A DNA stretch of 64,000 nt from Alphaproteobacteria bacterium (GCA_018650465.1 JABIFY010000090.1:1-64000), one strand, 5' to 3'; positions 17,460 to 25,920 are shown, counted from the stretch's first letter. Notes: generated by a model from the sequence alone, not told the origin. Translations and numbers: made by a program.

Positions 17460-18740
17460 TTAATCATGAATCATCGTGGCGGGTTCAATCAGAATGGCGC
17501 GAAAATCATTTACATTTGTCAGGGTCGGGCCTGTCACGACCTGGCTATCGATTGCTTTGAAAAAACTATGACTGTCATTTGTTTCCAGACTGTCCTCGGC
17601 ATCCGTACCAGCGGCCAGGGCCTTGGATAATGTTGCCGGTCCAATAACAGCGCCTGCCACCTCGGCAGCACCGTCGACACCATCTGTGTCACAGGCCAGG
17701 GCGTGAATGCCTTCGGCGCCTTGCAGGGTGATCGCCGCAGACAAGAGGTATTCCGCGTTAGGACCGCCAACGCCATCACCCCGTTGCGTCACCGTGCATT
17801 CACCGCCAGACAACAGCAATACAGACTTGTCGCCTGGTTTCAGCTTTTGCTGAATATCCATGGCATGCGCTGCCTGTTGACGACCCAGATCTCGTGCTTC
17901 GCCTTCCAGGGCATCACCCAGCAGGCGAACCTCAATGCCCTGGTTGCGGGCCTCGATCGCGGCAACCGCCAGGGATTGTGAGGGGGCCGCAATGATCCTG
18001 TTTTCGACCCGGGACAGAGCTTTGGCATCAGGTGGCAAAACGCCTGTCGGCGCGGCCAGAACGGCCTGAATGCTTTGCGGGATGGCGATGCCATAATCCC
18101 GAATAATCGACAAAGCGTCTTCAGATGTACCGGGGTCGCCGACCGTTGGGCCCGAGGCAATCCCCGCCGGATCATCGCCTGGCACATCAGAGATCATCAA
18201 TGTCAGCATTTGGGCAGGCCAGGCGGCGGCAGCCAGTTGCCCGCCTTTCACTCGTGAGAGGTGTTTGCGCACAATGTTCATTTTGCCGATGGGCGCACCC
18301 GACGCCAGCAAGGCTTCGTTCAGCGCCTGTTTTTCTGCCAGGCTGATGTCGCCGGCCGGGCAGGTTAACAAGGCTGAACCCCCACCGGAAATCAGGGCAA
18401 GGACAAAATCATCCGGGCCTGCCTGCTCCAGTAGTTCCAGCATGCGGCTGGTCGCCGTTGCACCAGCTTCATCTGGTACGGGATGTGCCGCCTCGACGAT
18501 TTCAATGCCCTGACAAGGTCTTGCATAGCCGTAGCGGGTTATGACCAAACCTTCGCTGGGCCCCCATTGTTGTTCAACAATCTCGGCCATTCGCGCCGAT
18601 GCCTTGCCGGCACCAACAACCAGGACCCGGCCCGCCGGTTTTTCGGGCAAGGCAGCGGGGATCGTTTGCGCAGGATCAGCCGCCGCCACTGCCAGCTTGA
18701 ACAGGTTTCGCAGTAAGTCGTTGGGAGCTGATAAGGTCAT
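17460..18740 (-). CDS. Type-2 glycerate kinase (GckA/TtuD family, MOFRL domain)
   Basis: A 426-residue kinase with the DUF4147 N-terminal domain and MOFRL C-terminal domain of class II glycerate kinases, which make 2-phosphoglycerate from D-glycerate. Typical blocks are RVLVVGAGKASARMAEIVE, DFVLALISGGGSALL, the region between MNIVRKHLS and RVKGGQLAAAA, and LLSGGECTV with ACDTDGVDG near the end. It is the second gene of a two-gene minus-strand unit, 19 bases after the YrdC-like gene. It would feed glycerate from sugar-acid or hydroxypyruvate breakdown into glycolysis. The neighbouring hydroxyacid dehydrogenases fit this, though they are in separate transcription units. Confidence 0.9.
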   Translation of the reverse strand: MTLSAPNDLLRNLFKLAVAAADPAQTIPAALPEKPAGRVLVVGAGKASARMAEIVEQQWGPSEGLVITRYGYARPCQGIEIVEAAHPVPDEAGATATSRMLELLEQAGPDDFVLALISGGGSALLTCPAGDISLAEKQALNEALLASGAPIGKMNIVRKHLSRVKGGQLAAAAWPAQMLTLMISDVPGDDPAGIASGPTVGDPGTSEDALSIIRDYGIAIPQSIQAVLAAPTGVLPPDAKALSRVENRIIAAPSQSLAVAAIEARNQGIEVRLLGDALEGEARDLGRQQAAHAMDIQQKLKPGDKSVLLLSGGECTVTQRGDGVGGPNAEYLLSAAITLQGAEGIHALACDTDGVDGAAEVAGAVIGPATLSKALAAGTDAEDSLETNDSHSFFKAIDSQVVTGPTLTNVNDFRAILIEPATMIHD

Positions 18741-18759
18741 TGGCCAGATTTGTGTCGGA

Positions 18760-19455
18760 TTACCCCTTGGCGGCGGTGATGGCTTTCAGATCGATGTCGA
18801 AACCATCCTTGATGATGTCGCAGATCTGGTCATAAACACAGCCGACACGAATGGTTTCATAGGACACCAGATCAATGATCGAGCTGCCGAGCCCTTTGTC
18901 ATTGTGATAAGGCACCAGACCATAGTCGATAGTGATGTCAGCCACATCCCGAACCTGGGCTTCGATATCTTCAAAGACAAACTTGCTGCCGGTCAACGAG
19001 CGGTTGGCAGAGGAGCCTACAACCGCAAAATTATTTTCACGCGCCAGGCGGGCAATCTCATCATGCAGGGGACCGGCATTCATCAACAGGTCCATGGTGC
19101 CGGCTTTGGTTGAATTTTTGAAGGCAAAAGGCGGCAAGCTTTTGGCCACAGGGTTATCGGGCACAAAGGGGCCAACGATGGAAAAGGGCAGGTCATGTTC
19201 CTGGGTGATGACACGCACGATCTCGCGGGCCTGGTCTGAAACTTCGACAATCTTGTTGAAAATTTCCCAATCTCCGAAATTACCACAAGGTTTGTCGAAG
19301 GACCGCTCCTTGGCCGTGTACATGCGCTCGATAGAGTCGTCAGAATGACCGACAATGGCGTATCCGACACTCACCGGAAAAATGGCAACACCGCCGCCGC
19401 GTACAACTTCAAACACACGGGCAGCATCTTCCTTGACGGGATAATCTTCAAACAT
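18760..19455 (-). CDS. YrdC/Sua5-like domain protein (paralogue A)
   Basis: A 231-residue protein with a recognisable but divergent YrdC fold. VFEVVRGGGVAIFPVSVGYAIVG stands where YrdC has the PTE-V-GLG motif, AKERSFDKP stands for the K-x-R-x-x-x-KP ATP-site motif, and VVGSSANRSLTGSKF stands for S-T-SAN-SG. The usual WPGPxT stretch and the following Arg-rich strand are not recognisable. True Sua5/YrdC makes threonylcarbamoyl-AMP for t6A in tRNA; these changes suggest another acyl- or carbamoyl-transfer role. It precedes the glycerate kinase gene and is divergent from a paralogue at 19602, with about a third or more of the residues visibly in common. Confidence 0.72.
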   Translation of the reverse strand: MFEDYPVKEDAARVFEVVRGGGVAIFPVSVGYAIVGHSDDSIERMYTAKERSFDKPCGNFGDWEIFNKIVEVSDQAREIVRVITQEHDLPFSIVGPFVPDNPVAKSLPPFAFKNSTKAGTMDLLMNAGPLHDEIARLARENNFAVVGSSANRSLTGSKFVFEDIEAQVRDVADITIDYGLVPYHNDKGLGSSIIDLVSYETIRVGCVYDQICDIIKDGFDIDLKAITAAKG

Positions 19456-19553
19456 CTGTTTCTTCCTAGAATTTCAGGGTCGATAAAACGATACCCGCAA
19501 GAACGCCTGCGATCAATCTCTTGCAGATTTTGAACGGGCAGTGTTGGATAGCC

Positions 19554-19577
19554 CAAGATATTCACGCAAGATATTCA
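19554..19577. repeat. Tandem 11-bp direct repeat in divergent YrdC promoter
   Basis: CAAGATATTCA occurs twice (19554-19564 and 19567-19577), two bases apart, in the 146-bp region between the divergent YrdC-like genes, 25 bases before the ATG at 19602. The perfect copy and position suggest a regulator-binding site. Confidence 0.5.
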
Positions 19578-19601
19578 TATTGGCGAAAGGCTTTTTCAGG
19601 C

Positions 19602-20318
19602 ATGTCGAAACCAGATGTAGCGGGTGACGCCCAAAAGGCTTTTGACGTCATGAAAAAAGGCGGCATCGCCGTGATGCCCATGGATGTGGGCTATTCAGCC
19701 ATCGGCGGGTCCATGGCGGCCCTGAAAAAGATTTTCGATACCAAGCAACGCACGCCGTCCAAGCTGAATGCCATGCTGGGGGATATGAAGTTGCATCACG
19801 AGCTTCATGACCTGGATCAGCGCGGGCAGGAAATCGTCCAAGCCCTGGTCGAAGATTATGACCTGCCCCTGGGCGCAATTGCACCGGCCCACATGGATCA
19901 CCCGATTATCCGGAACATGGAACCAGAAGCGTTAGCGCGCAGCAGCAAGACCGGCACAATCTTGATGCTGTTGAATGCCGGGTCTTTTCACGCTGAAATA
20001 TGCAGATTGAGCCGTGAGGCGTCTTTGCCCCTGTTTGGCTCATCCGCCAATGTTTCGCTTTCTGGCACCAAGTTTGTGGTCAGCGATATTGAACCTGAAA
20101 TAATTGATATCGCCGATATCGTCATCGACCATGGCTTGAGAAAATATCACCTCTACGAAGCGTCATCGACCTTGCTTGATCTAATGACATTAGAGGTCGT
20201 GCGCTATGGCTCTTGCTTTGAGCTGATCGCCGATGTCCTGAAACGCCATTTCAGCATTGATCTGCCACCACCCCCACCGGGCCACATTCTCGACCTTGTA
20301 AAACACCGGCTGCCCTAA
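19602..20318 (+). CDS. YrdC/Sua5-like domain protein (paralogue B)
   Basis: A 238-residue paralogue of the protein encoded on the other strand at 18760-19455. Corresponding blocks are KKGGIAVMPMDVGYSAIGG, TKQRTPSKLNAMLGD, the GTILMLLNAGSFHAEICRLS segment, and LFGSSANVSLSGTKFVVSDI. The KP of the usual ATP-site motif reads SK here, so this copy is even further from canonical TsaC. It ends with a proline run (LPPPPPGH). ATG 19602 was chosen because the domain begins directly after it. It converges with the Ldh2-type gene. The pair could form a heterodimer or have diverged in substrate; function is not known. Confidence 0.7.
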   Translation: MSKPDVAGDAQKAFDVMKKGGIAVMPMDVGYSAIGGSMAALKKIFDTKQRTPSKLNAMLGDMKLHHELHDLDQRGQEIVQALVEDYDLPLGAIAPAHMDHPIIRNMEPEALARSSKTGTILMLLNAGSFHAEICRLSREASLPLFGSSANVSLSGTKFVVSDIEPEIIDIADIVIDHGLRKYHLYEASSTLLDLMTLEVVRYGSCFELIADVLKRHFSIDLPPPPPGHILDLVKHRLP

Positions 20319-20344
20319 TAATCCAATAAGATCATTCAATAAGT

Positions 20345-21412
20345 TCAGCCAATCATCCGCGAGACTTCCCCGTCCTCAATACCAACCGCCTCGGCCCAGG
20401 CCAGCAGCTGCGCCCAGGTGTTGTCGTCGATGGGCACGCCATTGGCCTCGCGGTCAGCGCGGGACTTGCGTTCCGGATCGCCCGGGAACATCACCTCATC
20501 AACACCGGTTGCTGGTGGGGAAGATTTGACCCAGTCCGCATAATTGTCGATATCGCCAAAGAAGTTTTCGGCACCACCAAAGACGTTAGGGTCGATCAGA
20601 ATGGCCAGCATGTTATTGACAACACGGGATGGAACGATGCGTTCCGGTAAAAAGGCACCACCACCGCTGAAAGATCCAGCCAGAATATCGCAGATCAGGG
20701 CCATGCCAAAACCCTTGTGCAGGCCCATGGTTTGCAAGGCCCCAATGGGTTCTTCAAACATCACTGCCGGGTCATTGGTCGGGTTGCCTTCATGATCGAC
20801 CAAGCTGTTGTCCGGCACCTCGACGCCCTTGTTATAAGCGACGCGGGCCTTGCCCATGGCGATGGTGCTGGTCGCCATATCAAACAGGAACATGGGGTGG
20901 CGGTCTGTGGCCGGGATTGCCGTGCAATAGGGATTGGTTGCAAAGCGGGCTTCGGTGCCGCCAAAAGGGGCGACAATGGAATTGGGCGACAGTACGTTGA
21001 CATAGTGCATGGAAATGAAGCCGGCCTCCGCGGCCATAGTGCCCCAGGCCCCGATGCGACCAATATGGAAGCTGTTGCGCAAGGACAGGACAGCAATATG
21101 GTTTGTTCTCGCCTTTTCAATCGCCAGTTCCATGGCTTGCCGGGCAATGACCTGGCCGAAACCCCGATTGCCATCGACTTGCAGGAAAGGCCCCTTGTCC
21201 TGGACGACCTCCAGCTTTGCGTCCGTGTGTAACTGTCCCTCCTGAATGGCTTCCAGGTACAGGGGAATGACGCCCACACCATGGCTGTCGTGGCCGCACA
21301 AGTTGGCTTCCACCAGATGCCGGGACACTTGCGCCGCAGCCTGCGGATTACCGCTGCCTTTGCTTATGATCGCTTCGACAAATTCGGTTAAGCGTTTCGC
21401 CGATATCAGCAT
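20345..21412 (-). CDS. Ldh2/MDH2 family malate/L-lactate-type dehydrogenase
   Basis: A 355-residue NAD(P)-dependent oxidoreductase of the Ldh2 (type-2 malate/L-sulfolactate/ureidoglycolate dehydrogenase) family. Characteristic stretches are the N-terminal VEANLCGHDSHGVGVIPLYLE with the catalytic His, GNRGFGQVIARQAMELAI, SPNSIVAPFGGTEARFATNP, and GLHKGFGMALICDILAGSFSGG. The enzyme reversibly oxidises a 2-hydroxyacid to a 2-keto acid. It starts three bases after the subunit-3-like gene and is the third gene of the GMC operon, so it may act on an acid produced by that oxidase. Substrate unknown. Confidence 0.9.
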   Translation of the reverse strand: MLISAKRLTEFVEAIISKGSGNPQAAAQVSRHLVEANLCGHDSHGVGVIPLYLEAIQEGQLHTDAKLEVVQDKGPFLQVDGNRGFGQVIARQAMELAIEKARTNHIAVLSLRNSFHIGRIGAWGTMAAEAGFISMHYVNVLSPNSIVAPFGGTEARFATNPYCTAIPATDRHPMFLFDMATSTIAMGKARVAYNKGVEVPDNSLVDHEGNPTNDPAVMFEEPIGALQTMGLHKGFGMALICDILAGSFSGGGAFLPERIVPSRVVNNMLAILIDPNVFGGAENFFGDIDNYADWVKSSPPATGVDEVMFPGDPERKSRADREANGVPIDDNTWAQLLAWAEAVGIEDGEVSRMIG

Positions 21413-21415
21413 CAG

Positions 21416-21850
21416 TTATTCTCCGGGGTCATGTTGTTTTCTGTAAAATACGGGTCGATCCCGGACCGGGTCCAGCAAGGACATGTCACCTTGGTCCAGG
21501 TCAAATCCTTTAGGGAAGGGGGGCCGGGTTTCCATATCAAGGGAGCGCATTACCCGGTCGTCACGGTAATAGCTTTCCACTGTCAGTTTCTCCAGCAGAG
21601 CAGTGCCTGAGGGTTGGGACTGACGAAGTGTTTGCGCGATATCGTCCCCACCTTCCGCATCCAGGACTGCCAGCATCCCGGCCAATGTTGAATGATGGGG
21701 GCTTGCGGATTTCAGGATGTCAGCAAAAATAGTCTCATCATCGGCGCCGGGCACGCCAAATTCTTCACTTGCCGGAATGATCATGCCAACCAGGATCAAC
21801 AGGCTCTGAGTTTCTTGTTCGCTGAAGGGATTGCTCATCATTTCACTCAA
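21416..21850 (-). CDS. Gluconate 2-dehydrogenase subunit 3-like small protein
   Basis: A 144-residue protein resembling gluconate 2-dehydrogenase subunit 3 (SEQETQSLLILVGMIIPASEEFGVPGADD). It ends in a region matching small subunits near PYR (MRSLDMETRPPFPKGFDL). It sits directly after the GMC oxidoreductase gene, whose stop overlaps its ATG (ATGA), the usual pairing for large and small subunits. Unlike classic subunit 3 it shows no Tat or Sec signal, so the complex may be cytoplasmic. Later in-frame ATG codons at 21841 and 21838 are possible starts. Confidence 0.7.
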   Translation of the reverse strand: MSEMMSNPFSEQETQSLLILVGMIIPASEEFGVPGADDETIFADILKSASPHHSTLAGMLAVLDAEGGDDIAQTLRQSQPSGTALLEKLTVESYYRDDRVMRSLDMETRPPFPKGFDLDQGDMSLLDPVRDRPVFYRKQHDPGE

Positions 21851-23451
21851 TCGAATAAGTTGGCGAGGCGTTGTTTCATTTGATCGGCGATATACAACGC
21901 CAATGCCTGCAGGGTGCTGGTGGGATTAACACCGGCACTGGTGACAAAAATACTGCCGTCCACAATGAACAGGTTTTTGACATCATGACTGCGGCCCCAT
22001 TCATTGACCACGGATCTCTGGGGGTCGGTGCCCATGCGGGCCGTGCCCATCAGATGCCAGCCCGCCATTTGGAGGGGGGCGGTGGTGAGGATATCCGTGG
22101 CCCCGGCAGCCCGTAAGACTTCACTGCCGCGGGCCAGGGCGTGGTCCAGCATCTTCCGGCTGTTGTCGCTTAAAGTATAATCGATTTTCGGGGCCGGGAT
22201 GCCGTGACCATCGGTCAAGCTGGCATCCAGAGTCACTGTATTATGTTCTTCCGGCAAGTCCTCACAAACGGCAAAAATGGACGTCGTGCGGTTATACATC
22301 TTGCGAAAGGCACCGTGATGATTGGCCCCCCAGGGAATACGCCCCTTGCTGAGGCCCGTCAGGGCCGTATTGACTGGCCCGCTGCCACGGGAAAGCTCGT
22401 ACGTGTAGCCCCGCACAAATCCCCGGCTCAAATCGGTTTCGTAAAATTCCTGGCTCTGGATGCCCTTGTGCGGCCCTTTGTAGCCATCCAGCTCTTCTTC
22501 GAAGATGCCTTGTATCCCGGCATAGGGGTGCAGCATCAGGTTTTTGCCGACCAGACCACTGCTATTGGCAAGGCCGTCGGGGAAAGCTTTAGACTTTGAA
22601 TTCAGCAACAGACGCGGCGTGCCGACGCCATTGCTGGCCATGATCACCACATGGGCCTTGATGATTTGTTCGGTATCGTCCTGATCGTAATAGATGGCCC
22701 CTGTGGCCATGCCGTCATCCCCGACGGTGATTTCTCGAACCCGGCAATGGGTGCGCAATTCCACCCCGGCCCGCAGGGCGTGCGGCCAATAAGAGACATC
22801 GACGCTGGCCTTTGCCCCTTGGGCACAACCGCTGATACAGGCCCCCAGATTGATGCATTTGTCGCGCCCGTCATAGGCAACGGAATTGATCGCCACATCG
22901 GCGGGCCACCAGTGCCAGCCCTGTTTGTTAAAGCCACGGGCCACGGCCTGGCCAGCTTTTCCCAAGGGCAGGGGCGGCATGTGGTCATGGCCTTTGGGTG
23001 GGTAGGCCGGATCACCGGCGAGGCCAGAGACCCCCATCATGCGGTCGTTTTGTTCGAAAAAGGGTTCCAGTGTCGCGTAATCAACGGGCCAGTCGTCAGC
23101 CACCCCATCCAGGCTTTTGACCCGGAAATCCGAGGGATGAAACCGCGGAAACTGACCGGCAAACATCACCGTACTGCCGCCAACGCCATTAAAATTCACG
23201 ATCTTGATGGGGGAGTTATCTTCAGCAATGGGATAGTCCGTCGGGCGCTTGCGCTGATTGGGACTGATGCTGAAATCACTACTGCGCCGTGCTTCCCAGT
23301 CGCGCCCGGCACTTGGAAAATCAGATGGATTGCTGGTGCCACCCTGTTCCAGACAGACGATTCTCATACGTGTGTCCGCCAGACTCCAGGCCACAGCAGC
23401 GCCGGAAGCACCGGCACCAATTATCAGGACATCAACGGGTTCTTCTGTCAT
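21847..23451 (-). CDS. GMC family FAD-dependent oxidoreductase
   Basis: A 534-residue flavoprotein. The N-terminal FAD-binding motif VLIIGAGASGAAVAWSLADT is at about residues 7-26. The middle holds the GGSTVMFAGQFPRF active-site loop and VVIMASNGVGTPRLLLNSKS. The C-terminal part has MAGWHLMGTARMGTDPQRSV, whose histidine is the usual GMC catalytic base, and a final TSAGVNPTSTLQALAL block. It most resembles the gluconate 2-dehydrogenase large-subunit branch, as the adjacent subunit-3-like gene supports. It should oxidise a sugar, sugar acid or alcohol. ATG 23451 was chosen because the FAD motif follows at once; a longer in-frame start at 23565 would add a repetitive PPFA-containing leader. Confidence 0.88.
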   Translation of the reverse strand: MTEEPVDVLIIGAGASGAAVAWSLADTRMRIVCLEQGGTSNPSDFPSAGRDWEARRSSDFSISPNQRKRPTDYPIAEDNSPIKIVNFNGVGGSTVMFAGQFPRFHPSDFRVKSLDGVADDWPVDYATLEPFFEQNDRMMGVSGLAGDPAYPPKGHDHMPPLPLGKAGQAVARGFNKQGWHWWPADVAINSVAYDGRDKCINLGACISGCAQGAKASVDVSYWPHALRAGVELRTHCRVREITVGDDGMATGAIYYDQDDTEQIIKAHVVIMASNGVGTPRLLLNSKSKAFPDGLANSSGLVGKNLMLHPYAGIQGIFEEELDGYKGPHKGIQSQEFYETDLSRGFVRGYTYELSRGSGPVNTALTGLSKGRIPWGANHHGAFRKMYNRTTSIFAVCEDLPEEHNTVTLDASLTDGHGIPAPKIDYTLSDNSRKMLDHALARGSEVLRAAGATDILTTAPLQMAGWHLMGTARMGTDPQRSVVNEWGRSHDVKNLFIVDGSIFVTSAGVNPTSTLQALALYIADQMKQRLANLFD

Positions 23452-23467
23452 GCGGGGCTCTGATTCG

Positions 23468-23504
23468 AAGGCAAAAGGTGGGGAATCCAAGGCAAAAGGC
23501 GGGG
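23468..23504. repeat. 16-bp direct repeat upstream of GMC oxidoreductase
   Basis: AAGGCAAAAGGTGGGG (23468-23483) recurs at 23489-23504 with one change, at a 21-base period, in the divergent region between the GMC gene and the GlcD-type gene. It may be a pair of regulator half-sites on one helix face. If the longer GMC start is real, it would instead encode a short peptide repeat. Confidence 0.45.
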
Positions 23505-23559
23505 CAAGACAAGGCGGGTTTGTCCTGCGGTAGCTGATGATGGCACATATTATTAAAGT

Positions 23560-23590
23560 TTGCACCGCACTGAACCGGCATTTGTTATAT
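23560..23590 (+). promoter_or_regulatory. Possible promoter of GlcD-type dehydrogenase gene
   Basis: TTGCAC (23560-23565) with TGTTAT (23583-23588) at 17-base spacing, or TTATAT at 19 bases, resembles a sigma-70 promoter about 65 bases before the TTG start. The match is moderate. Confidence 0.3.
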
Positions 23591-23653
23591 CACCAGGCTA
23601 TGTTATTTTTAGTGAAATCAGGCCCAAAAAATCAAGTACGGGGGAGACGTCGG

Positions 23654-25054
23654 TTGAACGCAGAATTGATCACATCGCTGAAAGAAGTTGTCGGCAAGGG
23701 CGGCTATCTTGACGGTGATGATGTCGGTGAAAGATATTATACTGACCCGCGCGGCGTTGGTGACAATCAACCAAGCCTGATCCTGCGTCCGGCAACGACG
23801 GAAGAATTGTCAGAAATCATGAAGCTGTGTCACGCCGCAGGCCAGGGCGTTGTGGCCCAGGGTGGCATGACCGGTTTGGTGTCGGGTGCCCGACCTGAAG
23901 ATAGCGAACTCCCCATTTCCTTTGAGCGCATGAACGGCATAGATGAGCTGGACAGCCGCACCAGCACCATGACAGTGCAATCGGGCACACCCTTACAAGC
24001 CATTCAAGAGCAGGCGGATGCGCAAGGATTTTTATTTCCCCTGGATCTGGGCGCACGTGGCTCCTGCTCTATTGGCGGTAACCTGTCGACCAATGCCGGT
24101 GGCAACCGGGTTATCCGCTATGGCATGACCCGCGATTTAGTGCTGGGTGTCGAAGCCGTGTTGGCGGACGGCACCATCATCAGCAGCCTCAACAAGATGA
24201 TCAAAAACAACACCGGCTATGACTTGAAGCAATTGTTTATCGGCAGTGAAGGCACGCTTGGCCTGATCACAAAAGTGGTGCTGCGCCTCAGCCCTAAACC
24301 ACGCAGCCAGTCCGTGGCCTTTTGTGGTGTGTCTGATTTCGATTCTGTTGTGAACTTCATGCAGCATATGAAATCAGGATTAGGCGGCAATCTCAGTGCT
24401 TTTGAAGTGATCTGGCAGTCAACTTATAATCTGATCGTCGACAAAGTGGAGACCATCAAGGCCCCGTTGTCAGGCGATTACGCTTATTATGTGCTGGTGG
24501 AAACCATGGGCGGTGACCCGGCCCGCGATCAGGACCGCTTTGAAGATATTCTGGGGGAAGCCCTGGAAGCAGGTTTGATCGAAGATGCGGTAATTTCCAA
24601 ATCCCAAGGCGAAATTGATGACCTGTGGCAGGTGCGGGATGGCATGGCGGAAGCCATGGCCACGCAGCAACCGGCGTCCGGATTTGATGTCAGTTTGCTG
24701 ATCGGCGATATGGAATATTTTTGCGCTGAAGTTGATCGAAGGCTGAAGGCGGCCTGGCCTGAGGCCAGCGTTTATGTGGGCGGGCACCTGGGGGACGGCA
24801 ATCTGCATCTGGTGGCCAAGGCTGAAAATGTCGATCCGCAACCGAAGGATGCCATCGATACAATCGTCTATGACCTGGTCGGGGAACTGGGCGGGTCGGT
24901 TTCGGCGGAACATGGTATCGGCATGGCCAAAAAGGCTTACCTTTCCAAAAGCCGAAGTCCCGCTGAACTTGCCCTGATGCACACCCTGAAACAAGCCATG
25001 GACCCCAAGGGTTTGCTGAACCGGGGTCGTGTATTTGAAATGACGCCTTCCTGA
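23654..25054 (+). CDS. FAD-linked D-2-hydroxyacid dehydrogenase (GlcD/D-2-HGDH type)
   Basis: A 466-residue flavoprotein of the GlcD / D-2-hydroxyglutarate dehydrogenase / D-lactate dehydrogenase family. The PCMH-type FAD domain (about 45-220) includes VVAQGGMTGLVSGA, LDLGARGSCSIGGNLSTNAGG and FIGSEGTLGLITKVVL. The FAD-oxidase C-terminal domain ends with the metal-binding VYVGGHLGDGNLHLV and SAEHGIGMAKK histidine motifs. It oxidises a D-2-hydroxyacid to a 2-keto acid and passes electrons to a quinone or electron-transfer flavoprotein. TTG 23654 has GGGGGAG upstream and begins at the family's normal N-terminus; an upstream in-frame ATG at 23537 would add 39 unlikely residues. A methyltransferase gene follows after 23 bases. 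Confidence 0.9.
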   Translation: MNAELITSLKEVVGKGGYLDGDDVGERYYTDPRGVGDNQPSLILRPATTEELSEIMKLCHAAGQGVVAQGGMTGLVSGARPEDSELPISFERMNGIDELDSRTSTMTVQSGTPLQAIQEQADAQGFLFPLDLGARGSCSIGGNLSTNAGGNRVIRYGMTRDLVLGVEAVLADGTIISSLNKMIKNNTGYDLKQLFIGSEGTLGLITKVVLRLSPKPRSQSVAFCGVSDFDSVVNFMQHMKSGLGGNLSAFEVIWQSTYNLIVDKVETIKAPLSGDYAYYVLVETMGGDPARDQDRFEDILGEALEAGLIEDAVISKSQGEIDDLWQVRDGMAEAMATQQPASGFDVSLLIGDMEYFCAEVDRRLKAAWPEASVYVGGHLGDGNLHLVAKAENVDPQPKDAIDTIVYDLVGELGGSVSAEHGIGMAKKAYLSKSRSPAELALMHTLKQAMDPKGLLNRGRVFEMTPS

Positions 25055-25077
25055 CCTTTTGAATAAAGACAGATGCA

Positions 25078-25920
25078 ATGAACAATCAAAGCCATACCAG
25101 CAACGTTGTAAATATCTATGATGCCCATCCGATCAATGAAGGCCAGATTCTTGAAAAGATGAAACTGGACGGCGTCGACCTTGCCGCGTTGACAGAGGAC
25201 ATCCTGCAAAATTACGACATGGACCATTACGATGGTCTGGCTGCTATCGACAAGCTGGCCCAGTCCGCCGGGATCGAGGCTGGTAGCCATGTTCTCGATG
25301 TGGCGTCGGGCATGGGCGGTCCAGCACGCTACCTCGCACATAACTATGGCTGCCAGGTGACGGGGATCGACCTGACCACCAGCCGGGTTGAAGGTGCCCA
25401 ACGTTTGACAGATATGTCCGGGCTGTCAGACAAGGTGAAATTTCAGACCGCGAATGCCCTGGAAAACCCTTATCCCGATCAAACATTTGACGTGGTCATT
25501 GGCCAGGAAGCCTGGTGCCATATTCCCGACAAGCCGCAACTGATCAAGGAATGTGTCCGGGTCACCAAAGTTGGCGGTTGTCTGGCCTTCACGGATATTC
25601 TGGAACGTGGCGGCTTAAGCCCGGAACATCGGGACGAGATCAGCCAGGGTTTGGGTTATAGCAAGCTTGGCACATTAAGCGACTACCAGGTATTTTTGGA
25701 ACAGGCCGGTTGTGTGGTCGAAGAAGTAGAGGACCTGAGCGCGCGGTGGGCTGTCATCTTGCGCGAACGTTTGGAGATGTACAAAAGCCTGCGGCCTCAA
25801 ACCATCGAAATGTTGGGCATCGAAGCGTTTGAGCGATGGGACCATGTTTATACTTTATATGTGGATCAAATCGAAAAAGGCCATCTTGGTGGGGGCCGCT
25901 TTCTGGCAAGAAGAGGTTGA
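25078..25920 (+). CDS. Class I SAM-dependent methyltransferase
   Basis: A 280-residue methyltransferase with a Rossmann fold: motif I HVLDVASGMGGPARYLAH, the acidic loop end of beta2 GIDLTTSRVEGAQRL, and motif IV FDVVIGQEAWCHIPDKPQ. It resembles the sarcosine/dimethylglycine and phosphoethanolamine/UbiE-like N- or C-methyltransferases, with a short N-terminal extension (NVVNIYDAHPINEGQILEKM). The substrate is not readable. It follows the GlcD-type gene on the same strand by 23 bases and is probably co-transcribed. No obvious methylation step is known for that oxidation. Confidence 0.82.
   Translation: MNNQSHTSNVVNIYDAHPINEGQILEKMKLDGVDLAALTEDILQNYDMDHYDGLAAIDKLAQSAGIEAGSHVLDVASGMGGPARYLAHNYGCQVTGIDLTTSRVEGAQRLTDMSGLSDKVKFQTANALENPYPDQTFDVVIGQEAWCHIPDKPQLIKECVRVTKVGGCLAFTDILERGGLSPEHRDEISQGLGYSKLGTLSDYQVFLEQAGCVVEEVEDLSARWAVILRERLEMYKSLRPQTIEMLGIEAFERWDHVYTLYVDQIEKGHLGGGRFLARRG

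Noticed and set aside
17297-17560. 87-residue ORF after the SorC-type regulator
   Set aside because: Its sequence is built from the intergenic palindromic repeat and then the antisense end of the glycerate kinase gene; no ribosome-binding site.
18760-20318. Toxin-antitoxin or immunity pair reading of the divergent YrdC genes
   Set aside because: Both proteins are over 230 residues, keep YrdC-fold motifs and one is joined to a metabolic kinase gene; no toxin fold or small partner is seen.
22651-23463. 270-residue ORF on the plus strand
   Set aside because: Lies wholly inside the GMC oxidoreductase gene on the other strand, whose protein matches its family throughout. No family features in this translation.
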